From Prevotella histicola JCM 15637 = DNF00424 (GTDB lineage: Bacteria; Bacteroidota; Bacteroidia; Bacteroidales; Bacteroidaceae): a DNA stretch of 64,000 bases. Below the pieces are notes generated by a model. That model ran no database searches. It was not told the origin of the DNA and saw only the letters and a list, made by a program, of their open reading frames with translations. This document shows positions 1-9,205 of the stretch, in pieces; position 1 is the stretch's first letter, and each line of letters begins with the position of its first letter. The stretch covers positions 186,001 to 250,000 of the forward strand of contig NZ_BAJX01000001.1 of assembly GCF_000613925.1 (NCBI RefSeq), read 5' to 3'. A program made the translations under genes and the position numbers.

Positions 1-2052
1 CCAAATAGTAATACCAAAACGGCATCATCTTCTCGAACAAGGTCAAAGACTCCTGTGCTAGATAGCTTTGGTACGGACTTGACACAAGCAGCTACTGAAG
101 GTAAACTTGATCCAGTGGTTGGTAGAGAAAAGGAGATTATGCGTGTTAGTGAGATTTTAGGGCGTAGAAAGAAGAATAACCCTATATTGATTGGAGAACC
201 AGGTGTCGGTAAAAGCGCTATTGTAGAAGGATTGGCACAACTTATTGTAAAACATCTCACCTCCCCTATTCTCTTTGATAAGCGTGTTATAACACTTGAT
301 CTTACAGCAGTCGTTGCTGGCACCAAGTATCGTGGACAATTTGAAGAACGTATACGTGCATTGATTAAAGAAATAGAATTAAATCCAGATGTCATTATTT
401 TTATTGATGAGATTCATACACTGATTGGTGCAGGTTCTTCTCCGGGTTCTATGGATGCTGCAAATATCCTAAAGCCAGCATTAGCACGAGGAACAATACA
501 ATGTATTGGTGCAACAACATTGGATGAATATAGAAATTCTATAGAAAAGGATGGAGCTCTAGAACGACGTTTCCAAAAAGTGCAAGTAGAGCCAACAACA
601 ACTGATGAGACATTACAGATTCTTGGAAATATTAAAGATCGATATGAGACTCACCATCATGTTAGTTATACAGAGGACGCGTTAAGAGCTTGTGTTAAAT
701 ATGCAGACAGGTATATTACAGATAGGTTTTTTCCAGATAAAGCAATTGATATTATTGATGAAGTTGGTTCACGTATGCGTCTACAACATATAAAGCTACC
801 TCAGTCAATATTAGATATTCAAAAAGAGATTGAGATTACACAAGAGAAGAAACAGTCTGCTGTAAAAAATCAGAATTTCGAATTAGCAGCAAGCTTCCGT
901 GACAAGCAGGCAGAACTTGAACAAACATTAAAAACAGAGCAGGAGAAATGGCAGAAGGGTGATGATACAGACAAAGTAGAAGTCAATGAAGGAGATATAG
1001 CATCTGTTGTTTCTATGATGACAGGTGTCCCAGTTCAACGCATGCAGGAAGCTGAGAGTATTCGCTTAAAAAATATGAGCAATGAATTAAAAAAGCTTGT
1101 TGTTGCACAGAATCCTGCTATTGACAAGATTGTAAAGGCTATTTTGCGTAATCGAGTAGGACTGAAAGATCCTAATCATCCTATAGGTGCTTTTATGTTT
1201 CTAGGTCCCACAGGTGTAGGTAAAACTTATCTTGCTAAACAGTTAGCAAAAATTATGTTTGGCTCAGCTGATGCTTTGATTCGTATCGACATGAGTGAAT
1301 ATACTGAAAGTTTCAATACCTCACGGCTCATAGGAGCACCTCCAGGATATGTTGGCTATGAGGAAGGTGGCCAGCTTACGGAACAAGTACGCCGTCATCC
1401 TTATTCTATTGTCTTGCTGGATGAGATAGAGAAAGCCCATGGGAATGTTTATAATATGCTCTTACAAGTTCTTGACGAAGGTCGTTTAACAGATGGGAAT
1501 GGACGACTGATTGATTTTCGTAACACAGTAATCATTATGACATCCAATGCAGGTACACGCCAATTAAAGGAGTTTGGTCAGGGTATCGGCTTTAAGGCTT
1601 CGACTATCAATGGTCTCTCACATGGTGAGCAAGATAAAGAACGGGCACGTGCTATCATACAAAAAAGCTTGAGTAAGCAGTTTGCTCCAGAATTTCTTAA
1701 TCGTTTAGATGAAATTATTACTTTTGACCAGCTTGATCTTGAGGCTATAAAAAAGATTATAGATATAGAATTGAAAGGCCTATTCAAGAGGGTGGAGGAA
1801 CTAGGATATACGATAAAACTAACAGATGAAGCAAAAGAATTTGTGGCTACTAAGGGTTATGATGTACAGTTTGGTGCTCGACCTTTAAAACGAGCTATCC
1901 AGAATTATATAGAGGATGGACTGAGTGAACTGATTCTTTCTGATAAACTTACTCTAGGAGATACTATTTATATATCAAAAATAAATGATGAAAATAGTCT
2001 AAATTTTACCATCCAAAATGATTCTATAAGAAAAGTTGAACCAACTAATTAA
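1..2052 (+). CDS. clpC: ClpC-type AAA+ unfoldase, 5' end outside window
   Basis: Hsp100/Clp unfoldase that most likely feeds ClpP in the cytoplasm. The frame is open back to base 1, so the N-terminal Clp_N domain lies outside the window and 682 residues are visible. In order: a Ser/Thr/Lys/Arg-rich linker (bases 1-54), AAA+ module 1 with Walker A GEPGVGKS (193-216) and Walker B FIDEIH, a UVR-like coiled-coil insert (about 800-960), AAA+ module 2 with Walker A GPTGVGKT (1204-1227) and LLDEIEKAH, and the small C-terminal domain. The short UVR insert, in place of a long middle domain, favours ClpC over ClpB. A GTG at base 55 is an internal codon in this reading, not the start. A strong hairpin follows the stop. 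Confidence 0.93.
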   Translation, partial: PNSNTKTASSSRTRSKTPVLDSFGTDLTQAATEGKLDPVVGREKEIMRVSEILGRRKKNNPILIGEPGVGKSAIVEGLAQLIVKHLTSPILFDKRVITLDLTAVVAGTKYRGQFEERIRALIKEIELNPDVIIFIDEIHTLIGAGSSPGSMDAANILKPALARGTIQCIGATTLDEYRNSIEKDGALERRFQKVQVEPTTTDETLQILGNIKDRYETHHHVSYTEDALRACVKYADRYITDRFFPDKAIDIIDEVGSRMRLQHIKLPQSILDIQKEIEITQEKKQSAVKNQNFELAASFRDKQAELEQTLKTEQEKWQKGDDTDKVEVNEGDIASVVSMMTGVPVQRMQEAESIRLKNMSNELKKLVVAQNPAIDKIVKAILRNRVGLKDPNHPIGAFMFLGPTGVGKTYLAKQLAKIMFGSADALIRIDMSEYTESFNTSRLIGAPPGYVGYEEGGQLTEQVRRHPYSIVLLDEIEKAHGNVYNMLLQVLDEGRLTDGNGRLIDFRNTVIIMTSNAGTRQLKEFGQGIGFKASTINGLSHGEQDKERARAIIQKSLSKQFAPEFLNRLDEIITFDQLDLEAIKKIIDIELKGLFKRVEELGYTIKLTDEAKEFVATKGYDVQFGARPLKRAIQNYIEDGLSELILSDKLTLGDTIYISKINDENSLNFTIQNDSIRKVEPTN

Positions 2053-2071
2053 TATAGAGAAATCTAAGAAT

Positions 2072-2111
2072 AAAGGGTATCCGGTTAGCAGTAATGCTCT
2101 AGATACCCTTT
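2072..2111 (+). terminator. Hairpin terminator after clpC
   Basis: Perfect 10-base arms AAAGGGTATC (2072-2081) and GATACCCTTT (2102-2111) with a 20-base loop, 19 bases after the clpC stop and followed by a T-rich stretch. It lies between convergent genes and may serve both strands. Confidence 0.75.
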
Positions 2112-2264
2112 CTTTAATATTATTGGTATCTACTAATTTTAGAAAGACTTAAGTACTATACTTTATGAATAAAAAATAATGTTGCTTAGAAGTAAGATTT
2201 ATAATTATTATCTTATAACCCCCAAATCATATTTCTTGAGATAGCCTTTAGCAGGTAACACGAA

Positions 2265-2726
2265 TTATTTAATCTTAAAACGGATGCGAAATGCATGTTT
2301 CTGTTCATCCCAGTTAGTACCTAACATCTCAAAATGTCCTATTTGGGAAGTGGAACGTACATGCTTACCAATACAAGGACATACATCATAATCTCCAATC
2401 CTCACAAGCCGTAACATCTCAGAGACATTATCAGGTAGTCTATCTATACTTATATCTGAAGGCACCTCTTCTCTATTTACCATCTCATATGTTATGGGTA
2501 AATCTTCTGCAATCAAGCGGTTCATCTCTTCTTCAATTGCTTTCTCATCTTTACGGTCAGGTTTTTGGTTAAGAATAAAAGTCATCTTGCTCTTCTTACG
2601 TTCTATGTGCGTATTACTACTACGTTCAGTTCCGAACATGCGAATCATAACCTGATTAAGTAAATGTTCTGCCGTATGAGCAGGCGGAAACTCCTCCTTA
2701 TTGTGTGCATTTAATACGTAATCCAT
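2265..2726 (-). CDS. AlaX-like alanyl-tRNA editing domain protein
   Basis: 153-residue stand-alone relative of the editing (second additional) domain of alanyl- and threonyl-tRNA synthetases. Members of this family hydrolyse mischarged aminoacyl-tRNA in trans. The zinc-site signature is visible: His17 and His21 in HTAEH, then Cys118 and His122 in CPCIGKHV, which matches the usual CxGxH pattern. It lacks the glycine-rich N-terminal domain of larger AlaX forms, so it belongs to the short class. It lies 3 bases downstream of the GH13 gene stop on the same strand and is probably co-transcribed with it. The substrate (Ser- or Gly-tRNA-Ala, or another) cannot be told from sequence. Confidence 0.8.
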   Translation of the reverse strand: MDYVLNAHNKEEFPPAHTAEHLLNQVMIRMFGTERSSNTHIERKKSKMTFILNQKPDRKDEKAIEEEMNRLIAEDLPITYEMVNREEVPSDISIDRLPDNVSEMLRLVRIGDYDVCPCIGKHVRSTSQIGHFEMLGTNWDEQKHAFRIRFKIK

Positions 2727-2729
2727 TAA

Positions 2730-4424
2730 TTATTTCTTTATCATAAATTTATAAACCCTACCATAGTATCCATCAACCTCCATCTCAACCTGCTTATTTG
2801 GTTCCAATGTAGCAGATAAACTATCTCCAGAAAGGAGGTCAGTCATAACCACATTCCCTGTTGATAAGCCAAGGAATTCAAACGCATGAGATGGGATTGT
2901 CACACCAATATATTTCTTATCCTTACTAAAATTCGCAACAATCAATAGAACTTCATCCTCTGCTTTCCGTAAAAAGGCAAACTGTCTGTGTGAATTAAAC
3001 TTATCAGATTGTACATTAACATACATAAGATCATAGGACTGACCTTCCCGAGCTGCAGCTTCATTATTGCATATATTTAGTATTCTTTGATAAGTTAGTA
3101 AGAGAGATTTCGTCTCATTTGTGAGTTGTTTTTTATTCCAGAAACCCTTATATACACTCTCTACCGTCCAATAATCAAAAATCGTGGAACGTCCATCGCA
3201 TCCAGAGAATCCTTCTTTATCCATACCTCGTTCTCCAAACTCCTGTCCAGCATAAACCATTACAGGATTTTGATAAAGAAGTGCTGTTACCAGCATACCT
3301 GGAATAGCCTTTCTCGGATTTCCTGCAAAGAAATCTGAAGCTATACGTTGCTCATCATGATTCTCAAGAAAGTAAAGCATATGGTTACGGATGTCATCAA
3401 CTTTCTGCCATTCGGAAGTAATGGAGACTGCAGCACGTTCTCCACAAATCACCCCTCGCACACAATCATACATACCAACCTTATCATAGAGATAATCAAA
3501 TCCTGAATGTATATACATGCGATAAAGTTCTGGGTTATAAACTTCAGCTATGAAAATTACTTCTGGATAATGCGCTTTGACAGCCCTTATTGCATAAGCC
3601 CAAAATTCGCATGGAACCATTTCTGCCATGTCACAACGAAATCCATCAATTCCTTTCCCTGCCCAATAAAGAAGAATATCTGTCATTTTCTTCCACGTAG
3701 AGGGTATAGGGTCATAATGAAAACTGCGACCTCCTGCATCACAATAGTCAATGCCATAATTCAGTTTAATGGTTTCATACCAATCATTCTGCTGAGGATG
3801 AGAATCAAAGCGATCATTACCAGTACATTTTGCAGGAAATTCCATATAAGTTTCTGCCCCAGTAGCATAGTCATAGGTAGGGACTCCAGACAAGTCAAGG
3901 TATTCTCCTGGACAATAGTAAAAGTTATTTTGCATATCAAAATGCTTTCCAGTGTCATCACCCTGTCCAAGATCTTCAACACCTTCTGGCTTTGCTATAC
4001 TTTTATATTGACGTGCAACATGATTAGGAACAAAATCAATTAGCACCTTTAAACCTTCAGCATGAGTTCGAAACACAAGATTTTCAAACTCTTCCATACG
4101 TTTATCAACATTCGTCGCAATATCAGGATCAATATCATAATAATCGGTAATAGCATAAGGTGAACCTGCACGTCCTTTCACAACATGTGGATTCTGTTGT
4201 GGTATACCAAACAAAGAATAATCAGTACACGTAGCATGACGAATTACACCAGTATACCACACATGAGTTATACCTAGGCCTTGAATCTGCTGCAACACTG
4301 TCCTGTCAAGGTCATTCATCTTCCCTACCCCATTTTCTGTAATAGTTCCATACTCTTTCCTTGTCAGAATTCTATTGCCAAAGGTACGGGTAAACACCTG
4401 ATAGATTGCTAATTTAGTTTTCAT
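2730..4424 (-). CDS. GH13 alpha-amylase family glycosidase
   Basis: 564-residue alpha-glucan-acting enzyme of family GH13, with no signal peptide, so probably cytoplasmic. The four GH13 regions are visible: DFVPNH (about 130-135), GFRCD with nucleophile Asp265, FIAEVY with acid/base Glu294, and ENHDE with Asp357. A C-terminal beta-sandwich with SLSATLEPNK-like strands ends the protein. The ATG at 4424 was chosen because the 12 extra upstream codons would run through a G+C-rich hairpin (4440-4473) and encode a low-quality peptide. The gene follows fabD on the same strand, and no promoter is visible between that hairpin and the ATG. Substrate preference (maltodextrin or branched glucan) is not resolved. 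Confidence 0.88.
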   Translation of the reverse strand: MKTKLAIYQVFTRTFGNRILTRKEYGTITENGVGKMNDLDRTVLQQIQGLGITHVWYTGVIRHATCTDYSLFGIPQQNPHVVKGRAGSPYAITDYYDIDPDIATNVDKRMEEFENLVFRTHAEGLKVLIDFVPNHVARQYKSIAKPEGVEDLGQGDDTGKHFDMQNNFYYCPGEYLDLSGVPTYDYATGAETYMEFPAKCTGNDRFDSHPQQNDWYETIKLNYGIDYCDAGGRSFHYDPIPSTWKKMTDILLYWAGKGIDGFRCDMAEMVPCEFWAYAIRAVKAHYPEVIFIAEVYNPELYRMYIHSGFDYLYDKVGMYDCVRGVICGERAAVSITSEWQKVDDIRNHMLYFLENHDEQRIASDFFAGNPRKAIPGMLVTALLYQNPVMVYAGQEFGERGMDKEGFSGCDGRSTIFDYWTVESVYKGFWNKKQLTNETKSLLLTYQRILNICNNEAAAREGQSYDLMYVNVQSDKFNSHRQFAFLRKAEDEVLLIVANFSKDKKYIGVTIPSHAFEFLGLSTGNVVMTDLLSGDSLSATLEPNKQVEMEVDGYYGRVYKFMIKK

Positions 4425-4439
4425 AAATGAAATAAAAAG

Positions 4440-4473
4440 CCCCCTCCCCATCCCATCCATTATGAGGAGGGGG
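4440..4473 (-). terminator. Rho-independent terminator after fabD, abutting the GH13 start
   Basis: Arms CCCCCTCC (4440-4447) and GGAGGGGG (4466-4473). On the minus strand the hairpin is followed by CTTTTTATTT. It lies 33 bases after the fabD stop and ends 15 bases before the GH13 ATG. Confidence 0.8.
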
Positions 4474-4506
4474 TCGGAAGAGGGAGTAAATAAAAACAGA
4501 TAGGAA

Positions 4507-5394
4507 TTAGGCTACACCATGTACATTAACATTCTTATCAATTCTACCTATCATACCTTGCAAAGCTTTACCAGGGCCACACTCTATAAACTCCTCTGCA
4601 CCATCAGTAATCATATTTTGCACACTCTTTGTCCAACGAACACTTGATGTGAGCTGAGCTATTAGATTCTTCTGAATATCAGCAGGATCAGTATGAGGCA
4701 AAGCATCTACATTCTGATAAACAGGACACTTCGGAACATTAAACTTTGTTGCTTCAATAGCTGCTTGCAGCTCATCCTTAGCTGGCTGCATCAATGGAGA
4801 ATGGAACGCACCACCAACCTTCAGTGGTAAGGCACGTTTTGCACCTGCTTCTTTCAACAATTCACAAGCTTCATTGATTGCTTCAACAGAACCAGATATT
4901 ACCAACTGACCAGGACAGTTGAAGTTAGCTGCTACACAAACCTTACCTTCTTTAGAGACCGTTGCACAAATCTCTTCAACCTTTTCATCAGAAAGACCAA
5001 TGATTGCAGCCATAGTCCCAGGATTCAATTCACATGCTTTCTGCATCGCATTAGCACGCGCAGCTACAAGCTTTAGACCATCTTCAAAACTCAATGCGCC
5101 AGCTGCAACAAGTGCAGAGAACTCACCCAAAGAGTGTCCCGCAACCATATTTGGCTTGAAATCCTCACCTAAACAAAGTGCAGAAATAACACTATGAAGA
5201 AATACTGCAGGCTGAGTAACTTTGGTTTCTTTGAGTTGATCATCAGTTCCTGCAAACATAATATCGGTTATCTTGAAGCCAAGAATCTCATCAGCCTTCT
5301 CGAAAAGTTCCTTTGCCAAAGGGTTATTCTCATAAAGATCTTTACCCATACCAACAAACTGAGATCCCTGTCCTGGGAATACAAATGCTTTCAT
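4507..5394 (-). CDS. fabD: Malonyl-CoA:ACP transacylase FabD
   Basis: 295-residue cytoplasmic enzyme that moves malonyl from CoA to acyl carrier protein for fatty acid synthesis. The N-terminal oxyanion-hole motif FPGQGSQ (6-12) and the nucleophile motif GHSLGE with Ser88 are present. The conserved Gln/His-containing C-terminal region GAFHSPLM also fits. Length matches the family. It is the first gene of its transcript: a TATCTTTG -7 element lies about 40 bases upstream and a strong hairpin lies downstream. It is not next to other fab genes here. Confidence 0.96.
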   Translation of the reverse strand: MKAFVFPGQGSQFVGMGKDLYENNPLAKELFEKADEILGFKITDIMFAGTDDQLKETKVTQPAVFLHSVISALCLGEDFKPNMVAGHSLGEFSALVAAGALSFEDGLKLVAARANAMQKACELNPGTMAAIIGLSDEKVEEICATVSKEGKVCVAANFNCPGQLVISGSVEAINEACELLKEAGAKRALPLKVGGAFHSPLMQPAKDELQAAIEATKFNVPKCPVYQNVDALPHTDPADIQKNLIAQLTSSVRWTKSVQNMITDGAEEFIECGPGKALQGMIGRIDKNVNVHGVA

Positions 5395-5434
5395 ATCTGT
5401 TTTAATTCTTTAAATGTTAATACTTTACGAGATG

Positions 5435-5442
5435 CAAAGATA
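5435..5442 (-). promoter_or_regulatory. Putative -7 element for fabD
   Basis: TATCTTTG on the minus strand matches the Bacteroidota TAnnTTTG -7 consensus 40 bases upstream of the fabD ATG. No convincing TTTG -33 element is seen at the expected spacing. Confidence 0.5.
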
Positions 5443-6093
5443 CAGAAAATTAAGCAGACTAAGAAGAAACCTCTAAGAAAAAGCTTCTTAAGCAAAAGTC
5501 TCTTTTTGCTTCAAAAACTCAGCCTTTATCATAACATATGATAGTATTAGTATTATAATGTTATTTATTTTTCTCTAGGCCAAAAGAAAAATCAATAAAT
5601 CTTCATGGTAAAAGGGCATGTTATCCATTAATTCTTTAGCTAATATGAAAAGCTACGTATATATAAAGACGATATGCATTTTCACCAAACTGTGGCTTTT
5701 TCCACCATTATTAGCTATGTCCATAACCGATTGAGGTTAAAAGTCATTATGGTTATGTTGTAAGAGCACTCTTCAATATCTTCAAAATACATAGACTATC
5801 TAGCTACAAACAACGATAGGCTTATCTATCACTGGTAACGGATATAAGCACACGGATGACTACCAAATGGATGCAACATCTCACTCTTGACAAGGAAAAA
5901 CTAAGAACTTTGCACTTTGATTGATACTGTCAACCGAAGATGTACTTTGGAAAAGCTAATGACAACAACACTATGACTTAAGAAAATAGTGTGTCAACCA
6001 ACATTGGATTTAAACAAATTAATTGTCAAATAGCATCTAATTTAAAAACTAAAATTGTCAACTAAATCCAGTACATAGCACATTACAGAAAAT

Positions 6094-6174
6094 TACAAAG
6101 GCTTTGTAGAAAGATTACAAGCGCTTTGTAGAAAAATTACAAAGGCTTTGTAGAAGTATTACAAACGGCTTGTA
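6094..6174. repeat. Four-unit dyad array, 22-base period (TACAA-N5-TTGTA)
   Basis: Four dyads with identical outer arms TACAA and TTGTA start at 6094, 6116, 6138 and 6160. Their 5-base centres are AGGCT, GCGCT, AGGCT and ACGGC. The 7-base A-rich spacers are GAAAGAT, GAAAAAT and GAAGTAT, which gives an exact 22-base period. It lies 135 bases upstream of the GH109-like promoter. Its function is unknown. Confidence 0.9.
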
Positions 6175-6308
6175 ATGTTTTGTAAATACGTTTAATAAAT
6201 ATCAGATAACTTGTTTTGAGGTTGCATTAGCAAGTCTTAGAGATTTTATAATAACAAAGATTTGTAAAGAATTAGACTTCAACGATTTCGCAAATAGTAA
6301 ATAAAAAA

Positions 6309-6340
6309 CTTGTATTGCCTACATTTTTATTTTACTTTTG
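6309..6340 (+). promoter_or_regulatory. Promoter of the GH109-like gene
   Basis: CTTG at 6309-6312 and TACTTTTG at 6333-6340, separated by 20 bases, fit the Bacteroidota -33/-7 layout. The ATG follows 58 bases later. Confidence 0.7.
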
Positions 6341-6398
6341 CATCCAATAATAAAAATAAAACCTAAATTCTTTAAAACATAACAACTTTATTGAGATT

Positions 6399-7946
6399 AT
6401 GAATATTAAAAAAAATGTATTAGCATTTTGCATTACTGTTTGTTCACTCCAACCTTCTTTAATACAAGCTCAGTATAACTGGAAATATAAAATAGAAAAC
6501 GGGAAGGCAATAACTGAAGTCCCTCAACGTCCTGAAGGACAGGAAAGTGCCCTCAATCTTTCTGCGCCCAAAATGAAAGTTGTACGTGTAGCTTTTGTAG
6601 GATTGGGCATGCGTGGTCATGATGCAGTAGAAAGATGGACGCATATACCAGGAATACAGGTTGTTGCTCTCTGCGATTACGAACGTGACAGAGCAGAACG
6701 ATGCCAGGACTATCTCCGCAAAGCAAGTATGCCCGCAGCAGCAATCTACTCTGGCGAAGATGGTTATAAAGACCTTTGTAAACGTAAGGATATTGACCTT
6801 GTCTATATAGCTCCTGATTGGAAACATCATTTTCTTGTTGCACATGAGGCAATGATCAATGGCAAGCATGTGGCAATAGAAGTACCAGGTGCTATGAATC
6901 TTTCTGAAATATGGCAACTAATTGACCTATCTGAGAAGAAACGTTTACACTGTTTTATGCTTGAGAATTGTTGTTATGACTTCTTTGAACTTAACGCATT
7001 AAACATGGCTCAAAAAAATGTCTTTGGGGAGATTCTTTACGTACAAGGCGCATATCGCCACGATCTTACTCAATATTGGAATGAATATTGGAAGAAAGAC
7101 GCACAAGATAAACTGGGTTGGAGATTAGATTATAATAAGAATTTCCGGGGAGATGTCTATGCTACACATGGCTTAGGGCCTATCGCACAGGTTTTAGATA
7201 TACACCGTGGTGATAAAATGAAGACACTCGTTGCAATGGATACAAAATCAGTTAATGGGAAGATGCATGTGAAACAAATGACAGGAGAAGAATGCAAGGA
7301 GTTCCGCAATGGTGATCAAACAACAACACTTATTAGCACCGAGAATGGGAAGATTATCGAAATACATCATAATGTTATGACTCCTCAACCATATAATCGT
7401 ATGTATCAACTAACTGGAACAAAGGGCTTTGCAAATAAATATCCATTTGAAGGTTTTGCATTGTCTTCTGATGAGATGAAGAAATCAGGTGTCATGCCCT
7501 CGTCTGATGATATTTCAGGACATTCTTATCTTTCAAAAGCTGATGCAGATGCCTTAATAAAGAAATATGAGAGCCCAATTGTTACAAAATATGAGAAACA
7601 AGCTAAAGAAGTAGGAGGCCATGGCGGTATGGACTTCATTATGGATTCAAGACTTGTTTACTGTCTCCAGAATGGATTACCACTTGACATTGATGTATAC
7701 GACCTTGCTGAATGGTGTTGTTTGGCAGAGTTGGGGGCAATATCAATGGATAATGGTAATATTCCTGTAGAAGTTCCAGACTTCACTCGTGGACAATGGA
7801 CCAAAACCAAAGGCTATCATCATGCATATGCTAATGCTGTAGACGAAGAAAAAGCCGCAGCCGATGCCATGGCATTTACTATCAAACTAAAAGAGAAAGG
7901 TAAGAAATATTGGGAAGAACTAGATAAATCAAAAAAGAAAAAATAG
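6399..7946 (+). CDS. Secreted Gfo/Idh/MocA-fold enzyme, GH109-like
   Basis: 515-residue protein with a signal peptide (Lys-rich start, hydrophobic core, likely cleavage near LIQA-QYNW at residue 24), so periplasmic or exported. A Rossmann NAD site GLGMRG (68-73) is followed by the Gfo/Idh/MocA C-terminal domain. The THGLGP and GYHHAY motifs and the overall length resemble glycoside hydrolase family 109, known as NAD-dependent alpha-N-acetylgalactosaminidases of Bacteroidota. It may remove GalNAc from glycoproteins such as mucin or blood-group structures. The specificity is inference, and other exported oxidoreductases share the fold. It has its own promoter and a perfect 19-base-arm terminator, so it is a single-gene transcript. 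Confidence 0.82.
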   Translation: MNIKKNVLAFCITVCSLQPSLIQAQYNWKYKIENGKAITEVPQRPEGQESALNLSAPKMKVVRVAFVGLGMRGHDAVERWTHIPGIQVVALCDYERDRAERCQDYLRKASMPAAAIYSGEDGYKDLCKRKDIDLVYIAPDWKHHFLVAHEAMINGKHVAIEVPGAMNLSEIWQLIDLSEKKRLHCFMLENCCYDFFELNALNMAQKNVFGEILYVQGAYRHDLTQYWNEYWKKDAQDKLGWRLDYNKNFRGDVYATHGLGPIAQVLDIHRGDKMKTLVAMDTKSVNGKMHVKQMTGEECKEFRNGDQTTTLISTENGKIIEIHHNVMTPQPYNRMYQLTGTKGFANKYPFEGFALSSDEMKKSGVMPSSDDISGHSYLSKADADALIKKYESPIVTKYEKQAKEVGGHGGMDFIMDSRLVYCLQNGLPLDIDVYDLAEWCCLAELGAISMDNGNIPVEVPDFTRGQWTKTKGYHHAYANAVDEEKAAADAMAFTIKLKEKGKKYWEELDKSKKKK

Positions 7947-7960
7947 ATCATCTGAACAGG

Positions 7961-8009
7961 AATATTAAATGCCGTAACTTAATAAAAGAAAGTTACGGCA
8001 TTTAATATT
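7961..8009. terminator. Bidirectional terminator, perfect 19-base arms
   Basis: AATATTAAATGCCGTAACT (7961-7979) pairs perfectly with 7991-8009 across an 11-base loop. The A/T-rich outer ends supply a T tract on both strands. It separates the GH109-like gene from the convergent P-loop/CYTH gene. Confidence 0.9.
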
Positions 8010-8050
8010 GTATACTACATAAATAAAGGTCGTTTCAAAGCAGACCAATT

Positions 8051-9124
8051 CTATCTCTTCAGAGCAAGATTATAATTATAATACTCTGTCTTACCAGTTA
8101 TGTCTTCAAGAACTTCTAAGAATGGCGGAAAATTTACATCTTCATGATCCACAATACCTTTTGTCTCTAAAATCTGAAGATTGGATATAGGTTCTAAATA
8201 TGTATCCAGTTCAAAAAACTGACCACGCCATATAAATGTCTTCCGAATCTTATGTATTGAATAACGATAAGGATCAGCTTGTCTCATAAGGGATTCGTAG
8301 AGATTATTATCTATCTGACGTTCAGTCTCAACTTGCTCATTAGTTGGCAAAGTTTTCTTTGTGGTGCGAACATTAACAGAGACCCCATTAAGTGTGCGCC
8401 TGCGGAGTCGCACCTCACTACGTGGCTCAGAAGTAAGGTATGTTTGCTTGATATCACTTTCTATGGCTCCAGGTATATCCCCTATAAGACGAACTATATA
8501 TTTCCTCTCTTCAATAACCTGCTGGGGAATCTCTAATACATTTGATATCTCTTGTAAGACACGATTGATCTTTGTATCAAAGTTTTCATGATTATTGATA
8601 ACGCGTAAGCGTGGATGCTCTGACCAAGCAGAAATAACTTTTTTATCCAACTCTCGTGCAAGCTCAAGTCCTTCAGTACGTTCTGCATTAGTAGCTGTAG
8701 TATAGAATTGTTCAGCACCATCAGCTGCACTAACAAGGTGAAGCACGGCGTCATAACGTGCACGTAACCGTTCAGAATCTGTTGATAATGCCGAGGTAAT
8801 ATCCTGCCACATAGCAGGTTTCATGTATGCAGAGATATCCATTGTTCCACGATCACAAACAATAATCGTAGGCTCTTCTATCGTCTCTGCTATTCGTGTG
8901 AATTTTTCCTCTAATGCAATTTGCATTTCTAAAGTGGCTTTTTCACCTTCATAAAAAAATGCATAATTATCTGTAAGATAATCCATTCCTGCCTGACTGA
9001 ACAATGTTGGAACTTCAGGAATGATAAACACTTTATAGCCAAGACTGGAGAAATGCTCAATTATCTTGACAAGTGCTGTCGTTTTGCCGGCACAAGGGCC
9101 GCCAGTAAGTACTATACGTTTCAT
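8051..9124 (-). CDS. P-loop NTPase fused to a CYTH-like domain
   Basis: 357-residue two-domain protein. Residues 1-170 are an AAA_28-type P-loop NTPase with Walker A GGPCAGKTT (8-16) and a VCDRG Walker B-like segment. Residues from about 195 onward carry EERKYIVR, EVRLRRRT and a final tyrosine-rich strand typical of CYTH triphosphate-tunnel folds. The same pairing occurs in TTD14-like proteins, which bind GTP and phosphoinositides in animals; the bacterial role is not known to me. The ATG at 9124 is preferred because the longer frame would translate the terminator hairpin at 9139-9164. It is downstream of rplI, and any expression by read-through must pass that hairpin. Confidence 0.75.
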   Translation of the reverse strand: MKRIVLTGGPCAGKTTALVKIIEHFSSLGYKVFIIPEVPTLFSQAGMDYLTDNYAFFYEGEKATLEMQIALEEKFTRIAETIEEPTIIVCDRGTMDISAYMKPAMWQDITSALSTDSERLRARYDAVLHLVSAADGAEQFYTTATNAERTEGLELARELDKKVISAWSEHPRLRVINNHENFDTKINRVLQEISNVLEIPQQVIEERKYIVRLIGDIPGAIESDIKQTYLTSEPRSEVRLRRRTLNGVSVNVRTTKKTLPTNEQVETERQIDNNLYESLMRQADPYRYSIHKIRKTFIWRGQFFELDTYLEPISNLQILETKGIVDHEDVNFPPFLEVLEDITGKTEYYNYNLALKR

Positions 9125-9138
9125 AAAAGAACTAAAAA

Positions 9139-9164
9139 TCCCCTCCACTCGAGAGTGAAAGGGA
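9139..9164 (-). terminator. Terminator after rpsF-rpsR-rplI
   Basis: A 12-base self-complementary arm pair (two G-U pairs) with a tight loop around CTCG. On the minus strand it is followed by TTTTTAG. It ends 14 bases before the ATG of the P-loop/CYTH gene. Confidence 0.75.
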
Positions 9165-9205
9165 TAATTATCTAACATACTGCTTTACAGTGCAAAATGT
9201 CTATA

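Larger units (their letters stand above)
5395..6398. other. 1-kb intergenic region between divergent fabD and GH109-like gene
   Basis: No credible coding sequence on either strand. It holds the fabD -7 element at 5435-5442, an AT-rich stretch without recognisable features (about 5550-6060), a four-unit dyad array at 6094-6174, and the GH109-like gene promoter at 6309-6340. Confidence 0.6.

Noticed and set aside
3507..4043. 178-codon open frame on the plus strand inside the GH13 gene
   Set aside because: Antisense shadow of a clearly coding GH13 gene with all catalytic motifs; the shadow has no family match.
4425..4460. N-terminal extension of the GH13 gene (MDGMGRGLFISF)
   Set aside because: The added codons overlap the terminator hairpin and do not match the family start.
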